Notes: a model not told the origin generated them from the letters alone. Shown: positions 7,414 to 17,183, counted from the first letter of the stretch. The stretch: 64,000 bases of DNA from Syntrophopropionicum propionicicum_A (GCF_048984525.1 NZ_JBMGJC010000003.1:62001-126000); one strand, 5' to 3'. A program made the numbers and translations.

Positions 7414-9939
7414 ATGTCCCGCAAACCGGAATTGCTGGCGCCGGCCGGCAGCTGGGAGTCACTGGTGGCGGCTGTTGAAAACGGGGCGGACGCCGTTTAC
7501 CTGGGCGGTAAAAGTTTTAACGCCAGGCAGTCAGCCGGGAACTTTGACGACCGTGAAATCGAACGGGCGGTTGAGTATGCTCACGTCAGAGGGGCCAAGA
7601 TCTATACAACCGTCAATATTCTAATGGACGACCGGGAACTGCCGGAGGCGCTGAAATTTCTTCATTTTCTGCAGCGCAGCGGCGCAGACGGAGCAATTAT
7701 CCAGGACCTGGGCCTATTAAGGCTGGCCGGGAAAGCAATCCCAGAGCTGCCTCTGCACGCCAGCACCCAGATGACCGTGCACAACCTGCCCTCAACCCTC
7801 GTGCTGAAAGAAGCGGGAGTGAAGAGAGTTGTGCTGGCCAGGGAACTCTCACTGGAGGCGGCACAGGAGATCGTCAGGGAGTCGGGAGTTGAAATAGAAG
7901 TATTTATTCACGGCGCCCTTTGTGTTTGTTATTCAGGCCAGTGCCTCATGTCGAGCATGATCGGCGGGAGGAGCGGGAACAGAGGCCGCTGTGCCCAGCC
8001 CTGCCGCCTGCCGTACGTTATGGTGGACCGGCATGGCCGGGCCCTGGCTGATCCGGCGGCTGCCGGCAGTTACCTTTTAAGCCCGCGAGACCTGAACATG
8101 AGCAAACACCTGCCTGACCTGGTCCGCTCAGGCATAACGTCTTTAAAAATTGAAGGGCGGATGAAAAGGCCGGAATATGTGGCCACAGTGGTAAGGATTT
8201 ACCGCGGCCTGCTGGACAGGGCCGCCGCGGGCGGTGACTTTAACGTAACGCCGGAAGAGGCGAGGGACCTCGCCCAGATATTTAACCGGGATTTTACAAC
8301 CGGTTACTTTTACGGGAGGCCCGGTCCGGACCTGATGAGCTATAAGCGCCCCAACAACCGGGGCCTTTTCCTGGGCCGGGTCAAAGGTTTTAACAAAACA
8401 CTGCGCCTGGCGGAAATATCTCTGGAAGAACCGCTGCGGGCGGGAGACGGCATTGAGGTCTGGGTTACCGAGGGCGGCCGGACGGCCGGGGAAGTAAACC
8501 GTATTTTCGTGGGCGGACGGCCTGTAGACCGCGCGCCTGCCGGAGCTGTCGTGCAGCTTGATATTCCAGGGCGGGTTTTCAAGGGGGACCGGGTCTTTAA
8601 AACACACGACGCCGACCTTGTGGAAAAGTCCAGGGCCAGCTTTGCCTCTCCCAGGGAGCAAAAGAAGATACCTCTTGTCATCAAAGTATCCGCCAGGCTG
8701 GAAGAGCCTCTTAAGATAGAAGTTGAGGACAGCCTCGGCAATACCGGGGAAGCAGTTACGGCCAGCCCCGCAGTGGCGGCGCTGAACCGGCCGCTGACAT
8801 ATGAATACCTTTGGAAACAGCTTTCCCGCCTGGGAAACACGCCTTTTGAAATGTCAGAGCTGAAGCTGGATCTGACAGGTGAATTAATGGTGCCGGTCAG
8901 CGATATTAACGAGGCCAGAAGGACAGCCCTGTCCCGTGTTGAGAAAAAAAGGGCGGCCGCGATCGGGCACAAACCCGTAACGGAAGAGGTTTTCCGCCGC
9001 CGCCTGGCGGCAGCTGCCGGGACTGCCGCGGCGACCGGTGTTAAGAGAAGACCGCTGCTGTCCGTGACTGTCAATGACCTGGCTTCCCTTAAGGCTGCTG
9101 TTGATGCGGGCGCCGGGATGGTGTACTTTGGCGGAGAGCAGTTTCATTCCAGGGGCAAGTTCTCACCGGACCATATTGTAGAAGGAGGAGAAATCTGCGC
9201 TGAAGCCGGTGTAATCTTTGTCCTTTCTTCCCCCCGCATTTTACAGGACAAAGATATTGATCAATTCTTAAGCATTTTGCATAAAATGGCAGATAAACAC
9301 CTGGACGGGGTCCAGGCCGGAAACCTGGGCCTGATCAGGAAGGTGCGGGATATTACGGATAAACCGCTTTATGCTGATTTTTCACTTAATGTTTTCAACC
9401 ACGAAAGCGCAAAATTCTTGCAGGAGGCTGGGGTCAGCCAGGTTACCCTGTCGCCGGAGCTGACCATGGAGCAGCTCAGGGACATCGTCCCTTACCTGCC
9501 GCTGCCGGCTGAGGCAATAGTGCACGGCGCGCTGCCCCTGATGGTCTCTGAGTACTGCGCCGCGGGCAGCCTGCTGGGAGGAGGCAAGCCGGGGCGCTGC
9601 CCCGGGCCGTGCCGGGGCGCCCAATGCGGTTTAAAAGACCGGAAAGGCGTGGTATTTCCTGTTGAGCTGGACCAGTACTGCCGCATGCATGTATTTAATT
9701 CACGCGACCTTTGTCTTATTGAAGATGCCGGGACGATAGCCGTAACAGGTATTGCGGCGCTGCGCATTGAAGCCAGGCGCGAGGGACAGGGTTATGTCAG
9801 GGATGTCGTAAAGGCTTACCGCACAGTCCTGGATTTGCCCGGCTATGCCGGCAATATTATTTCTGAACTGAAAGAAGTCCTGGCGGGACACAGCCCCCAG
9901 GGATTTACCAAGGGGCATTACTACCGGGGCGTGATATGA
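7414..9939 (+). CDS. U32 family protein with DUF3656 (RlhA/YdcP type)
   Basis: The 841-residue protein begins PELLAPAGSWESLVAAVENG, the U32 barrel signature. A Cys-rich U32 motif lies at about residues 165-200 (FIHGALCVCYSGQCLMSSM, then GNRGRCAQPCR). A DUF3656-like middle region follows, then a second U32-like half (LSVTVNDLASLKAAVDAG) with its own Cys cluster (GKPGRCPGPCRGAQCGLK). Relatives include E. coli RlhA, which makes 5-hydroxycytidine in 23S rRNA using prephenate-linked chemistry and a bound Fe-S cluster. 'Peptidase' is the historical name. RNA hydroxylation is plausible but inferred. The ATG has SD AAGGAG. Confidence 0.88.
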   Translation: MSRKPELLAPAGSWESLVAAVENGADAVYLGGKSFNARQSAGNFDDREIERAVEYAHVRGAKIYTTVNILMDDRELPEALKFLHFLQRSGADGAIIQDLGLLRLAGKAIPELPLHASTQMTVHNLPSTLVLKEAGVKRVVLARELSLEAAQEIVRESGVEIEVFIHGALCVCYSGQCLMSSMIGGRSGNRGRCAQPCRLPYVMVDRHGRALADPAAAGSYLLSPRDLNMSKHLPDLVRSGITSLKIEGRMKRPEYVATVVRIYRGLLDRAAAGGDFNVTPEEARDLAQIFNRDFTTGYFYGRPGPDLMSYKRPNNRGLFLGRVKGFNKTLRLAEISLEEPLRAGDGIEVWVTEGGRTAGEVNRIFVGGRPVDRAPAGAVVQLDIPGRVFKGDRVFKTHDADLVEKSRASFASPREQKKIPLVIKVSARLEEPLKIEVEDSLGNTGEAVTASPAVAALNRPLTYEYLWKQLSRLGNTPFEMSELKLDLTGELMVPVSDINEARRTALSRVEKKRAAAIGHKPVTEEVFRRRLAAAAGTAAATGVKRRPLLSVTVNDLASLKAAVDAGAGMVYFGGEQFHSRGKFSPDHIVEGGEICAEAGVIFVLSSPRILQDKDIDQFLSILHKMADKHLDGVQAGNLGLIRKVRDITDKPLYADFSLNVFNHESAKFLQEAGVSQVTLSPELTMEQLRDIVPYLPLPAEAIVHGALPLMVSEYCAAGSLLGGGKPGRCPGPCRGAQCGLKDRKGVVFPVELDQYCRMHVFNSRDLCLIEDAGTIAVTGIAALRIEARREGQGYVRDVVKAYRTVLDLPGYAGNIISELKEVLAGHSPQGFTKGHYYRGVI

Positions 9940-9992
9940 CAATAATAAATAAATAACTTAATTTTTCTGAAACTACGTGGAAGGTTTTTCTA

Positions 9993-12353
9993 ATGGAAGA
10001 AAAGACTTTGAAAAGACTGGAATATAATAAAGTCCTGGAGCAGCTGGCCTCTTTCGCCGGGTCGCCTCTCGGCAAAGAGCGGGCTCTGGATCTCAGGCCC
10101 GTAGATGACCCCGCCGTTATTAACAGGTGGCAGGACGAGGTCAGCGAAGGCAGGATGCTCTTAAGGATGGAGCCTACCGCTGAAATGGGCGGCTGGAAAG
10201 ACATCCGGAACCAGCTCCAGCGGGCAGGACGGGGAGCTGTCCTGGAGCCGGAAGAACTGATCGCGGTTGCGGATACGCTTACCGCTGGAAGGATCATGAA
10301 AAACTTTCTGGCTGAAAGACAGGAAACCTATCCTTTACTTAACGATCATGCATTTTTTATAACTCCTCTGCCGGACCTGGAAAAAAGAATTAAAAAGGCA
10401 ATTTTGCCGGGCGGCGAAATCGCCGACAACGCTTCGCCGGAACTGGCCCAAACGCGCAGAAAGCTGGCAGCCGCCCAGCTCAATATAAAAAATTATATCG
10501 AAAACCTGATCCGTTCCCCAAATTACCAGAAATATTTACAAGATCCCATCGTTACGATCAGGGAAGGCCGCTATGTAGTGCCGGTTAAGATCGAGTACCG
10601 CGCCCAGGTTCCCGGCATAATCCACGACCAGTCCGCCAGCGGCGCCACAATCTTTGTCGAGCCGATGGCCGTGGTGGATAAAAATAATGAGATTAGGCGC
10701 CTGGCTGTAGCGGAAAAACAGGAGATCCAGAGGATCCTGGCCGGGCTGTCGGAAGGTGTGGCTCAGGACCTCGAGAGTATTGAAACCAGCCTGCAAACGC
10801 TCGGTGAGCTTGATTTTATCATGGCCAGGGCCAGGTACAGCCAGCACCTCGACGCCTGGGCGCCGGTCCTGGCGGACGAGGCGGTCCTGGATATCAGGCA
10901 GGGCAGGCACCCGCTGCTGAAAGGGGACGTGGTTCCGGTAAATATCCGTCTGGGCGAGGATTTTGACACGCTGGTCATAACCGGCCCTAACACCGGCGGA
11001 AAGACGGTCACCCTGAAAACTGCCGGCCTGCATGTTTTAATGGCCCAGTCCGGCCTTCATATACCTGCCGGTGAAAATTCCAGGCTGGGGATATTTCAGC
11101 GGGTTTTCACGGATATAGGCGATGAGCAGAGCATTGAACAGTCACTGAGCACTTTTTCCTCTCATATGACCAACATTGTCGAAATTGTCAGCCAGGCCGG
11201 CAGAGACAGCCTGGTGCTGCTAGACGAACTGGGGGCCGGCACCGATCCCGTTGAAGGGGCCGCCCTGGCCCAGTCAATCCTGGAAAAGCTGCACTCGGCC
11301 GGCGCCAGGACCATTGCCACCACCCATTACAGCGAGTTGAAAAATTTTGCCTATGCCCGCGAAAGGGTTGAGAACGCCAGCGTAGAGTTTGACACAGCGA
11401 CCTTAAGGCCCACCTACCGCCTGTTAATTGGCAAGCCGGGCCGCAGCAACGCCTTCGAGATCGCCCTGAAGCTGGGGCTCCCGGCCGGGCTGATAAAGAG
11501 AGCCAGAAAATTTTTATCTGTGGAGCAGATCCAGTTTGAAGAGCTGATGCGCAACCTGGAAAAAGCCCAGCAGGAGGCTGAAGCCGACCGGGAGGCAGCC
11601 GCAAAACTCGCTGATGAGGCCAGGGCGATCAAGGATAAACATGAAAAACTGGCGGAGGATCTCGCCCAAAGACGTGAGGCGATCCTGTCCAAAGCAGGGG
11701 AAGAGGCGCGGTCGCTGGTGAAATCGGCAAGGATGGAGGCAGAGTTTGCTGTAAGGGAACTCAGGGAGAAAATTGCCGAAGAGTCAACGCGGGCCAGGGA
11801 GAGCGCTATCCAGGAGGCCAGGGATAAGCTGGGCCGGCTGCATCATAAAGTAAGCCGCGCCGTTCCTGAAAAGGTCTTTTCAGGGCAGGTGCCAACTGGA
11901 CTGCGCGCCGGGCAGGAAGTGCTGCTGCCCAGGTTCAACCAGCGGGGTTACGTTATCGAGCCGCCGGGACCGGGGGAAGATGTGCAGGTGCAGGTCGGCA
12001 TTTTAAAGATGAACGTGCCCTTAAAAGACCTGCGCACGGTTGAAAAGCCAAAAACCGGCGGTGGGCAAAGCGAAGTGGCAGGCATGATCCTCGATAAGGC
12101 GCGCGATATATCTGTGGAGCTGGACTTAAGAGGACAGTACGCCGAGGAAGCCGTGCTGCTGGTGGAAAAATATCTGGACGACGCTGATCTGGCCGGCCTG
12201 CCCCGGGTCAGCCTGATCCACGGCAAAGGCACCGGCTCGCTGAGGACGGCAGTCCACAAGCTGTTGAAAGGGCACCGCCGGGTAAAATCTTTCCGCCTGG
12301 GTGAACACGGCGAAGGAGGATACGGAGTTACCATAGTAGAGCTGGCAAAATAG
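9993..12353 (+). CDS. mutS2: Endonuclease MutS2
   Basis: The 786-residue product has the MutS2 order: core/clamp helices, an ATPase domain with Walker A GPNTGGKTVTLKTAG (about residue 330) and Walker B LVLLDELGAGTDPVEG, a long Lys/Glu-rich coiled coil (about 520-620), a KOW-like linker, and a C-terminal Smr nuclease domain (about 708-786; LDLRGQYAEEAV, SLIHGKGTGSLR). MutS2 limits homologous recombination and, in Bacillus, also splits collided ribosomes. It lacks the mismatch-recognition domain of MutS. SD GGAAGG precedes the ATG. A bidirectional terminator follows. Confidence 0.97.
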   Translation: MEEKTLKRLEYNKVLEQLASFAGSPLGKERALDLRPVDDPAVINRWQDEVSEGRMLLRMEPTAEMGGWKDIRNQLQRAGRGAVLEPEELIAVADTLTAGRIMKNFLAERQETYPLLNDHAFFITPLPDLEKRIKKAILPGGEIADNASPELAQTRRKLAAAQLNIKNYIENLIRSPNYQKYLQDPIVTIREGRYVVPVKIEYRAQVPGIIHDQSASGATIFVEPMAVVDKNNEIRRLAVAEKQEIQRILAGLSEGVAQDLESIETSLQTLGELDFIMARARYSQHLDAWAPVLADEAVLDIRQGRHPLLKGDVVPVNIRLGEDFDTLVITGPNTGGKTVTLKTAGLHVLMAQSGLHIPAGENSRLGIFQRVFTDIGDEQSIEQSLSTFSSHMTNIVEIVSQAGRDSLVLLDELGAGTDPVEGAALAQSILEKLHSAGARTIATTHYSELKNFAYARERVENASVEFDTATLRPTYRLLIGKPGRSNAFEIALKLGLPAGLIKRARKFLSVEQIQFEELMRNLEKAQQEAEADREAAAKLADEARAIKDKHEKLAEDLAQRREAILSKAGEEARSLVKSARMEAEFAVRELREKIAEESTRARESAIQEARDKLGRLHHKVSRAVPEKVFSGQVPTGLRAGQEVLLPRFNQRGYVIEPPGPGEDVQVQVGILKMNVPLKDLRTVEKPKTGGGQSEVAGMILDKARDISVELDLRGQYAEEAVLLVEKYLDDADLAGLPRVSLIHGKGTGSLRTAVHKLLKGHRRVKSFRLGEHGEGGYGVTIVELAK

Positions 12354-12366
12354 TCTATAAACATAA

Positions 12367-12390
12367 AACCGGGCCTAAAGCCCGGTTTTT
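12367..12390. terminator. Bidirectional terminator mutS2 / CBM gene
   Basis: Stem AACCGGGC (12367-12374)/GCCCGGTT (12380-12387), loop CTAAA, with a T-run to 12390 on the plus strand. On the minus strand the same stem is followed by TTATG. It lies between two convergent genes, 2 bases from the stop of the minus-strand gene. Confidence 0.88.
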
Positions 12391-12391
12391 G

Positions 12392-12703
12392 TCAGACGTT
12401 CTTATAGGTCCAGTTATGCCCGTTATTATTATCCCAGTTGCCGGCTGAGTCGCGGAAGCAGAAGGTAAGCTGGCCGTCCTCCATGTTGAGAGTTTTCTTC
12501 CAGCCCTCGGGTGTCCGCTGCATGCGGTAATCCTCAACGATATTCCAATGCATGGGGTTCCCAAAACCGGTGTGGAGAAAAACCTGGGTAGCTCCGGAAT
12601 TTTTCAAGAGGCCGCTGTAATTAATGGAAATGTCGCTGCCGTCGGGAGTCAGTGATTTCACCTGGACCCCGCGCTGGTAATCAGACCAACCATGGTGATA
12701 CAA
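12392..12703 (-). CDS. Small carbohydrate-binding (CBM25/53-like) protein
   Basis: A 103-residue protein consisting of one beta-sandwich-type module. Recognisable blocks are VFLHTGFGNPMHW, GWKKTLNMEDGQLTFCFRD and AGNWDNNNGHNW, typical of starch-binding CBM25/CBM53-type modules. It probably binds alpha-glucan; no catalytic domain or signal peptide is seen. The start is a TTG at 12703 because a near-perfect SD (AAGGAGGT, 12711-12718 on the opposite strand) lies 7 bases before it. Longer frames through the ATG at 12736 or the GTG at 12817 have no SD, and the latter sits inside a terminator. A link to the glycogen-type enzyme at 39.6 kb is only an inference. Confidence 0.75.
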   Translation of the reverse strand: MYHHGWSDYQRGVQVKSLTPDGSDISINYSGLLKNSGATQVFLHTGFGNPMHWNIVEDYRMQRTPEGWKKTLNMEDGQLTFCFRDSAGNWDNNNGHNWTYKNV

Positions 12704-12798
12704 ACGATACACCTCCTTGATATTAATTTGGTTCATAAATAATATTTTTAACAAAAAAATAATTACTATGAGTTTTGATAAATTAAATATTTTCCATG

Positions 12799-12847
12799 AA
12801 AAAAAGGCGGCTTGCACACCCCAGATGCGGGGTTCTCAGCCGCCTTT
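12799..12847 (-). terminator. Terminator of the class A PBP gene
   Basis: A 10-bp stem AAAGGCGGCT (12803-12812)/AGCCGCCTTT (12838-12847) with an inner CCCC/GGGG pair. On the minus strand it is followed by a T-run (complement of 12799-12805). It lies 14 bases after the PBP stop. Confidence 0.88.
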
Positions 12848-12861
12848 ATCCTTTATCGTTG

Positions 12862-15117
12862 TTATTCCCGCTGGCCGGGTTTTGGAATAATGCCTGGTTT
12901 GTCAGTTGGTTTCTGTGATCCGGGTGTGTCTTCTCCAGTTTTTCCGGGCGTGCCGGGCGCAGTCTTGCCGGGGCCGTGCATAGTGCACGATTCCGTAGGA
13001 GTGCGGAGCTTGTAGTCTTCAACTATAGAAGAAACGTTATATGGAAGTCTGATTAATGGTTTAATCACCCGGTCGGGACAGTAAGATGTCGGCAGTTGGC
13101 CGCTTGCGGCGCAAACCTCAACGTAACCGTGCACGTTATCTGTTGCAGTGGGGACCGTCCCCTCGGCAAACAAATCAGTGACAAGGCTGTCACCGGGGGT
13201 AAGCGGGCCCGGCAGCAGTCCGGACTTGCCGTCGACCGTTGATGTCACTATCCCTGAGGGCATGCTGAAATTCCTGACGGGAACATCGCTGAGAGCCCTG
13301 CTCATAATCTCCTGCCACACCCTGGTCGGATAAGTGCCTCCGAATGCCTGAGGCATCGCCGTAGGCTGGTCGTAACCTATCCATACCGCCGTTACAAGTT
13401 CGGGTGTATACCCGACGAACCAGAGGTCCTTCCCTTCGTCGGTGGTACCGGTTTTCCCGGCCACCGGCCGGCCGATCTGGGCACCGGTCCCCGTTCCGCT
13501 TTCCACTGCGGATTTCAGCATGTCTGTGACCAGGTATGCAGTGGTGGCTTTCATTACCTGCCGTTGTTTGGGTATCGTCTGCTCCAGGACAACGCCGTCA
13601 GTCTTTTCGACCTTCAGGATCGCTGTGGGTTCGATATAAGTCCCCATGTTGGCAAAAGCGCCGTAAGCGCTTGCCATCTGGAGTGGCGTAACCCCTTTGT
13701 CAAGGCCTCCCAGCGCCATGCTTGCCCCGTGGGTTGACGCATCTAAATTAATCCCAAGGTTTGAGGCAAATTTAATGGCATTTTCCATACCGACATAATC
13801 GACCATTATTTTTACCGCGGCCACATTGATAGAGTTGGTTATGGCAGTCCGTAAAGTGATCAGGCCGCGGTACCTTCCGTCATAATTGCGCGGCTCGTAT
13901 GAACCATAGCTAACAGGGATATCATCAACTACCGAAGCCGGCCCCATCCCCTGGTATTCAATCGCAGGCCCGTAGGCAATAATAGGTTTAAAGGCGGAGC
14001 CGGGCTGGCGGGCAGTCTGGACGGCCCTGTTCCACTGTCTCTTCTGGGTATGCTCGCGCCCGCCGACCAGCGCCTGGATATATCCTGTGGCGGGGTCAAG
14101 CACGACGGCGGCTCCCTCAGGCTGCAACATGCCGTTTTCATCAGGCTTGGAAGCAGGGAAATTGGCGGTCCTGGCCATTGCTGTTTCAGCAATTAACTGG
14201 ACTTCCGTGTCCATGGTAGTATAAACCTTTAATCCACCTTTAAAAACCTCGGATTCCCCGTATTCTTCAACTAATTGATCTGTGATGTAGTCAAGAAAAT
14301 AGGGATAAGGGTATTGACGCGAGGCTACTTCTTTAGTCTCAAGTACCAATTCTTTGCCTTTGGCCTCTTCAGCCTCTTTGGCGGTGATGCATTTGTTTTT
14401 CACCATGCTGTCCAGCACGTCGTTACGCCTGGACTTTGCCGCCTGGGGATCCCGGAACGGTGAGTATGCGCTGGGCGCCTGGGGCAGTCCGCCGAGCAGC
14501 GCGGCTTCCTCCAGGTTCAGCTTGTCGACTGTCTTCGCGAAATAGGTCTGCGACGCGGCCTGGATCCCGTATGCTCCTTCACCAAGGTAAGTGTTGTTTA
14601 AATACATTTCCAAAATTTCATCCTTGGTATATCGTCTTTCGACCTGTATGGCCAGGACAGCTTCCTGGATCTTTCTCTTCCAAGTCTTTTCCGGAGTCAG
14701 CATTGATATTCTTACCAGCTGCTGGGTAATGGTGCTGCCGCCTTCACCCCTGGACCTGGAAATGATGTCTTTTACAGCCGCCCTGGCGATCCCCCGTATG
14801 CTGATCCCGTGGTGTTTGCGAAAACTGGGGTCCTCTATAGAAAGGAAGGCGTTCTTAACATGTTCAGGCACGTCCTTGATATCAACAGGTACACTGTTAC
14901 TGATGCCGATTTGGGTTACCAGTTTGCCATCTTTATCGTAAACCATGGTTGATGCCCCTGATTCCAGCATTTCAGGACTGAGAGCAGGCATGTCTTTAAC
15001 ACTGGCGAAAACAAGGCCGATAGATATACCGCCTCCGATCAGCACCACCAGGAGCAAAAGAAGGATGGCCAAACGGAAAATATTTAACTTTCTTTTTACC
15101 CTTCTTTTTTTAGACAA
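12862..15117 (-). CDS. Class A penicillin-binding protein (transglycosylase/transpeptidase)
   Basis: The 751-residue PBP1A-type protein has a short cytoplasmic tail and one TM anchor (LAILLLLLVVLIGGGISIGL). A GT51 transglycosylase domain follows (EDPSFRKHHGI with catalytic Glu; GEGGSTITQQLVR), then a transpeptidase with SAFKPI (S-x-x-K), SIN and KTGTT. A Pro/Gly/Lys-rich low-complexity tail closes it. It polymerises and crosslinks peptidoglycan outside the membrane. I place the start at the TTG at 15117, because SD GGGGAGG lies just upstream of it; the longer frame from the TTG at 15135 begins before that SD. It is monocistronic, with its own terminator. Confidence 0.95.
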   Translation of the reverse strand: MSKKRRVKRKLNIFRLAILLLLLVVLIGGGISIGLVFASVKDMPALSPEMLESGASTMVYDKDGKLVTQIGISNSVPVDIKDVPEHVKNAFLSIEDPSFRKHHGISIRGIARAAVKDIISRSRGEGGSTITQQLVRISMLTPEKTWKRKIQEAVLAIQVERRYTKDEILEMYLNNTYLGEGAYGIQAASQTYFAKTVDKLNLEEAALLGGLPQAPSAYSPFRDPQAAKSRRNDVLDSMVKNKCITAKEAEEAKGKELVLETKEVASRQYPYPYFLDYITDQLVEEYGESEVFKGGLKVYTTMDTEVQLIAETAMARTANFPASKPDENGMLQPEGAAVVLDPATGYIQALVGGREHTQKRQWNRAVQTARQPGSAFKPIIAYGPAIEYQGMGPASVVDDIPVSYGSYEPRNYDGRYRGLITLRTAITNSINVAAVKIMVDYVGMENAIKFASNLGINLDASTHGASMALGGLDKGVTPLQMASAYGAFANMGTYIEPTAILKVEKTDGVVLEQTIPKQRQVMKATTAYLVTDMLKSAVESGTGTGAQIGRPVAGKTGTTDEGKDLWFVGYTPELVTAVWIGYDQPTAMPQAFGGTYPTRVWQEIMSRALSDVPVRNFSMPSGIVTSTVDGKSGLLPGPLTPGDSLVTDLFAEGTVPTATDNVHGYVEVCAASGQLPTSYCPDRVIKPLIRLPYNVSSIVEDYKLRTPTESCTMHGPGKTAPGTPGKTGEDTPGSQKPTDKPGIIPKPGQRE

Positions 15118-15145
15118 TATATTATCCCTCCCCAAAGTTAAAAGA

Positions 15146-15175
15146 ATTATAACATATCACACAGTCAATTCCCAA
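15146..15175 (-). promoter_or_regulatory. Possible SigA-type promoter of the PBP gene
   Basis: On the minus strand TTGGGA (15175-15170), an 18-base spacer and TATAAT (15151-15146) precede the PBP SD. The -10 is perfect, the -35 is weak. Confidence 0.4.
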
Positions 15176-15272
15176 ATAATTTATATTGTCGCCCCATGCA
15201 GGATAATTTTGATAAATGATGAAAACAATAGATTAAAGCAGTTATTTTATACTCTAAGAAAGGGTGGAGAAG

Positions 15273-16865
15273 TTGCGTGTAAGTGGTAATGTGGCTGATT
15301 TTATCCTGGCCCAGCTGGCTGAATGGGGTGTGAAAAGGATATACGGAGTCCTCGGAGACGCCATATTCCCTTTAATGGACGCCATGGCCCGCCAGAATAA
15401 AATAGAATTTATTGCGGCCACTAGTGAAACAGCCGCCGCTTTTATGGCCTCATACGAGGCCAGGCTTACCGGCAGGCTTGCCGTCTGTACCGCTTCCGCC
15501 GGACCCGGCGCGGTCAGCCTGCTAAACGGGCTGGCTGACGCATACCTGGATGGAAGCCCTGTTTTAGCCATTACGGGCCAGGTCGAGACAAAAAAGATCG
15601 GCACTAAGGCAAAACAATATTTTGACCAGCAGCTGCTGTACAAAAATTTTTCTAATTTTTCATCTATACTGATAAACCCTGCCTCCACGGGGGAAATCCT
15701 TGCTATTGCCGCGAGGAAGGCGTATCTTGATTTCTCCGCGGCGCATATCACAGTCCCCAAAGATGTGTTCGCCATGCCTGTATCTGCTGACACGCTGCCG
15801 GCAGATATTGTTGAGATCAGAAGGCCCCCGGTCTTTTCCGGCAGCAATGAAAAAATTTTGGAAGCCATCAGAAATTCACGCCAACCCCTGATCGTGATCG
15901 GGCGGGCGGCGGAAGAAGCGGTCTACCAGGTTTTAGCCCTGGCCCACCATATAGGGTCCGGCCTGGTCGTGGCCCAGGAGGCCAAAAGTATGATCAGGGG
16001 GTCCTTCAAAAGAAATTTAGGTGGGATAGGGGAGGCCTACCTGCCCCCGATTATTAAAGAAGCAGACTGCATCATCCTGGTCGGAAACGCCTCTTACGAT
16101 CAGAAGTTTTTCCCTGAGCAAGCTAAATTAATTCACCTGGCCGAGCGACCCGAAAGAATTAACGTGAACGCGCACGCTGCGGCAAGCGGGGACCTTGGCC
16201 TCCTTATTGAAGTTATTATGCATGACCTTGAAAATTATGACGTAAACCGGGAATGGGTGGCCAGGATTAAAGGGGAAGCGCTGCGCGTAAAACAGGTAAT
16301 AGCCCAGGCCAGGGAGGACAACAGCAGGCCGGTGCTGCCGTTAAGGCTGATGTCCAGCCTTAACACGGTTGTACCTCCAAAGTCGGTTATCGCCCTGGAT
16401 ATCGGCGAGTTCTCGCACTGGTTTGACCTGGGCTTTATGATGGAGAACCAGGAGGTCCTCCTTTCAAGCATGTGGCGAAGCATCGGGTGCGGCCTTCCGG
16501 CAGCCATTGGCGCCAAGCTGGCCGACAGGGAAAGAAATGTTATCGCTATAGTAGGTGACGGCGGGATGATCACTTCAATGAGCGAGCTGCTTACCTGTGT
16601 CCGCTATAACCTGGCAATAACTGTGATAGTAGTTAAGAACCGGGTTTACAGCATTGAAAAAAACAAGATGGCTGCGGAAGGGCTGAAGCCGTTTGGGCAT
16701 GAACTGACCACGCCGGACTTTGTCCAGTTTGCGAAGTCCTGCGGCGTGGAAGGATTTCGCATAGAAGACCCGGCTGAAATCGAGGACAGGATCAGGCAGG
16801 CTGTCGAGTCTGACATGCCGGTGCTGCTGGAGGTCGTCTGCGCTGCTGTGGACCTTCCATATTAA
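15273..16865 (+). CDS. Thiamine-diphosphate enzyme, acetolactate synthase/pyruvate oxidase-like
   Basis: The roughly 530-residue protein has the three-domain layout of the POX/ALS family. The N-terminal PYR domain carries the catalytic Glu in AATSETAAAFMASYEARLTG, the central domain contains PVLAITGQVETK and VPKDVF, and the C-terminal PP domain has the ThDP/Mg motif GDGGMITSMSELLTC with NRVYSIEKNKM. The substrate is probably a 2-oxo acid such as pyruvate. No ilvN-type regulatory subunit is adjacent, so biosynthetic acetolactate synthase is less likely. The start is the TTG at 15273, about 8 bases after AAAGGG; a GTG at 15264 overlaps that SD. It is divergent from the PBP gene. Confidence 0.8.
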   Translation: MRVSGNVADFILAQLAEWGVKRIYGVLGDAIFPLMDAMARQNKIEFIAATSETAAAFMASYEARLTGRLAVCTASAGPGAVSLLNGLADAYLDGSPVLAITGQVETKKIGTKAKQYFDQQLLYKNFSNFSSILINPASTGEILAIAARKAYLDFSAAHITVPKDVFAMPVSADTLPADIVEIRRPPVFSGSNEKILEAIRNSRQPLIVIGRAAEEAVYQVLALAHHIGSGLVVAQEAKSMIRGSFKRNLGGIGEAYLPPIIKEADCIILVGNASYDQKFFPEQAKLIHLAERPERINVNAHAAASGDLGLLIEVIMHDLENYDVNREWVARIKGEALRVKQVIAQAREDNSRPVLPLRLMSSLNTVVPPKSVIALDIGEFSHWFDLGFMMENQEVLLSSMWRSIGCGLPAAIGAKLADRERNVIAIVGDGGMITSMSELLTCVRYNLAITVIVVKNRVYSIEKNKMAAEGLKPFGHELTTPDFVQFAKSCGVEGFRIEDPAEIEDRIRQAVESDMPVLLEVVCAAVDLPY

Positions 16866-16967
16866 TAAGGCAGCCCCGAACACCGCAGAGAATTTATCAG
16901 CAAACAGGACAACCCCGCCAGCAATGACGGGGTTGTAAAGGTTATATAGAATAAATATCTCCGGTGT

Positions 16968-17183
16968 TTAAAACCTGGATCTTTTTCTCCTGAAAAACAA
17001 CAGGTAAATTATTTCAAGTATACCGGCTGTGTTGATTATAATCAGCACGATATACCAGGCCAGTTGGCTATTGCGCGCCGCGTGCCAGAGGGCTAAAGCC
17101 TTCCATATGATACTCCAGGCCACTAAGGCAGTAAACATCCAGGGGTTGCTCTGAAAATACTGCACCACTGCATCTGTATTCAT
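16968..17183 (-). CDS. DUF5652-like small membrane protein
   Basis: A 71-residue protein with two hydrophobic segments (about residues 15-32 and 41-63) and the pattern WKALALWHAARNSQLAWY, then VLIIINTAGILEIIYLLFF and a basic FRRKRSRF tail. This pattern is recalled from the DUF5652 family of short two-TM proteins of unknown function. The ATG has a strong SD GGGGAGG 8 bases upstream. No partner gene is evident. It runs opposite to the thiamine enzyme. Confidence 0.7.
   Translation of the reverse strand: MNTDAVVQYFQSNPWMFTALVAWSIIWKALALWHAARNSQLAWYIVLIIINTAGILEIIYLLFFRRKRSRF

Noticed and set aside
13147..13163. GGGGACCGTCCCC resembling the palindromic repeat
   Set aside because: It lies inside the PBP coding sequence, lacks the TTGACAC/GTGTCAA arms, and fits the reading frame (EGTVPT).
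16911..16934. AACCCCG/CGGGGTT hairpin after the thiamine enzyme
   Set aside because: A 7-bp stem with no T-run on either strand; too weak to call a terminator.
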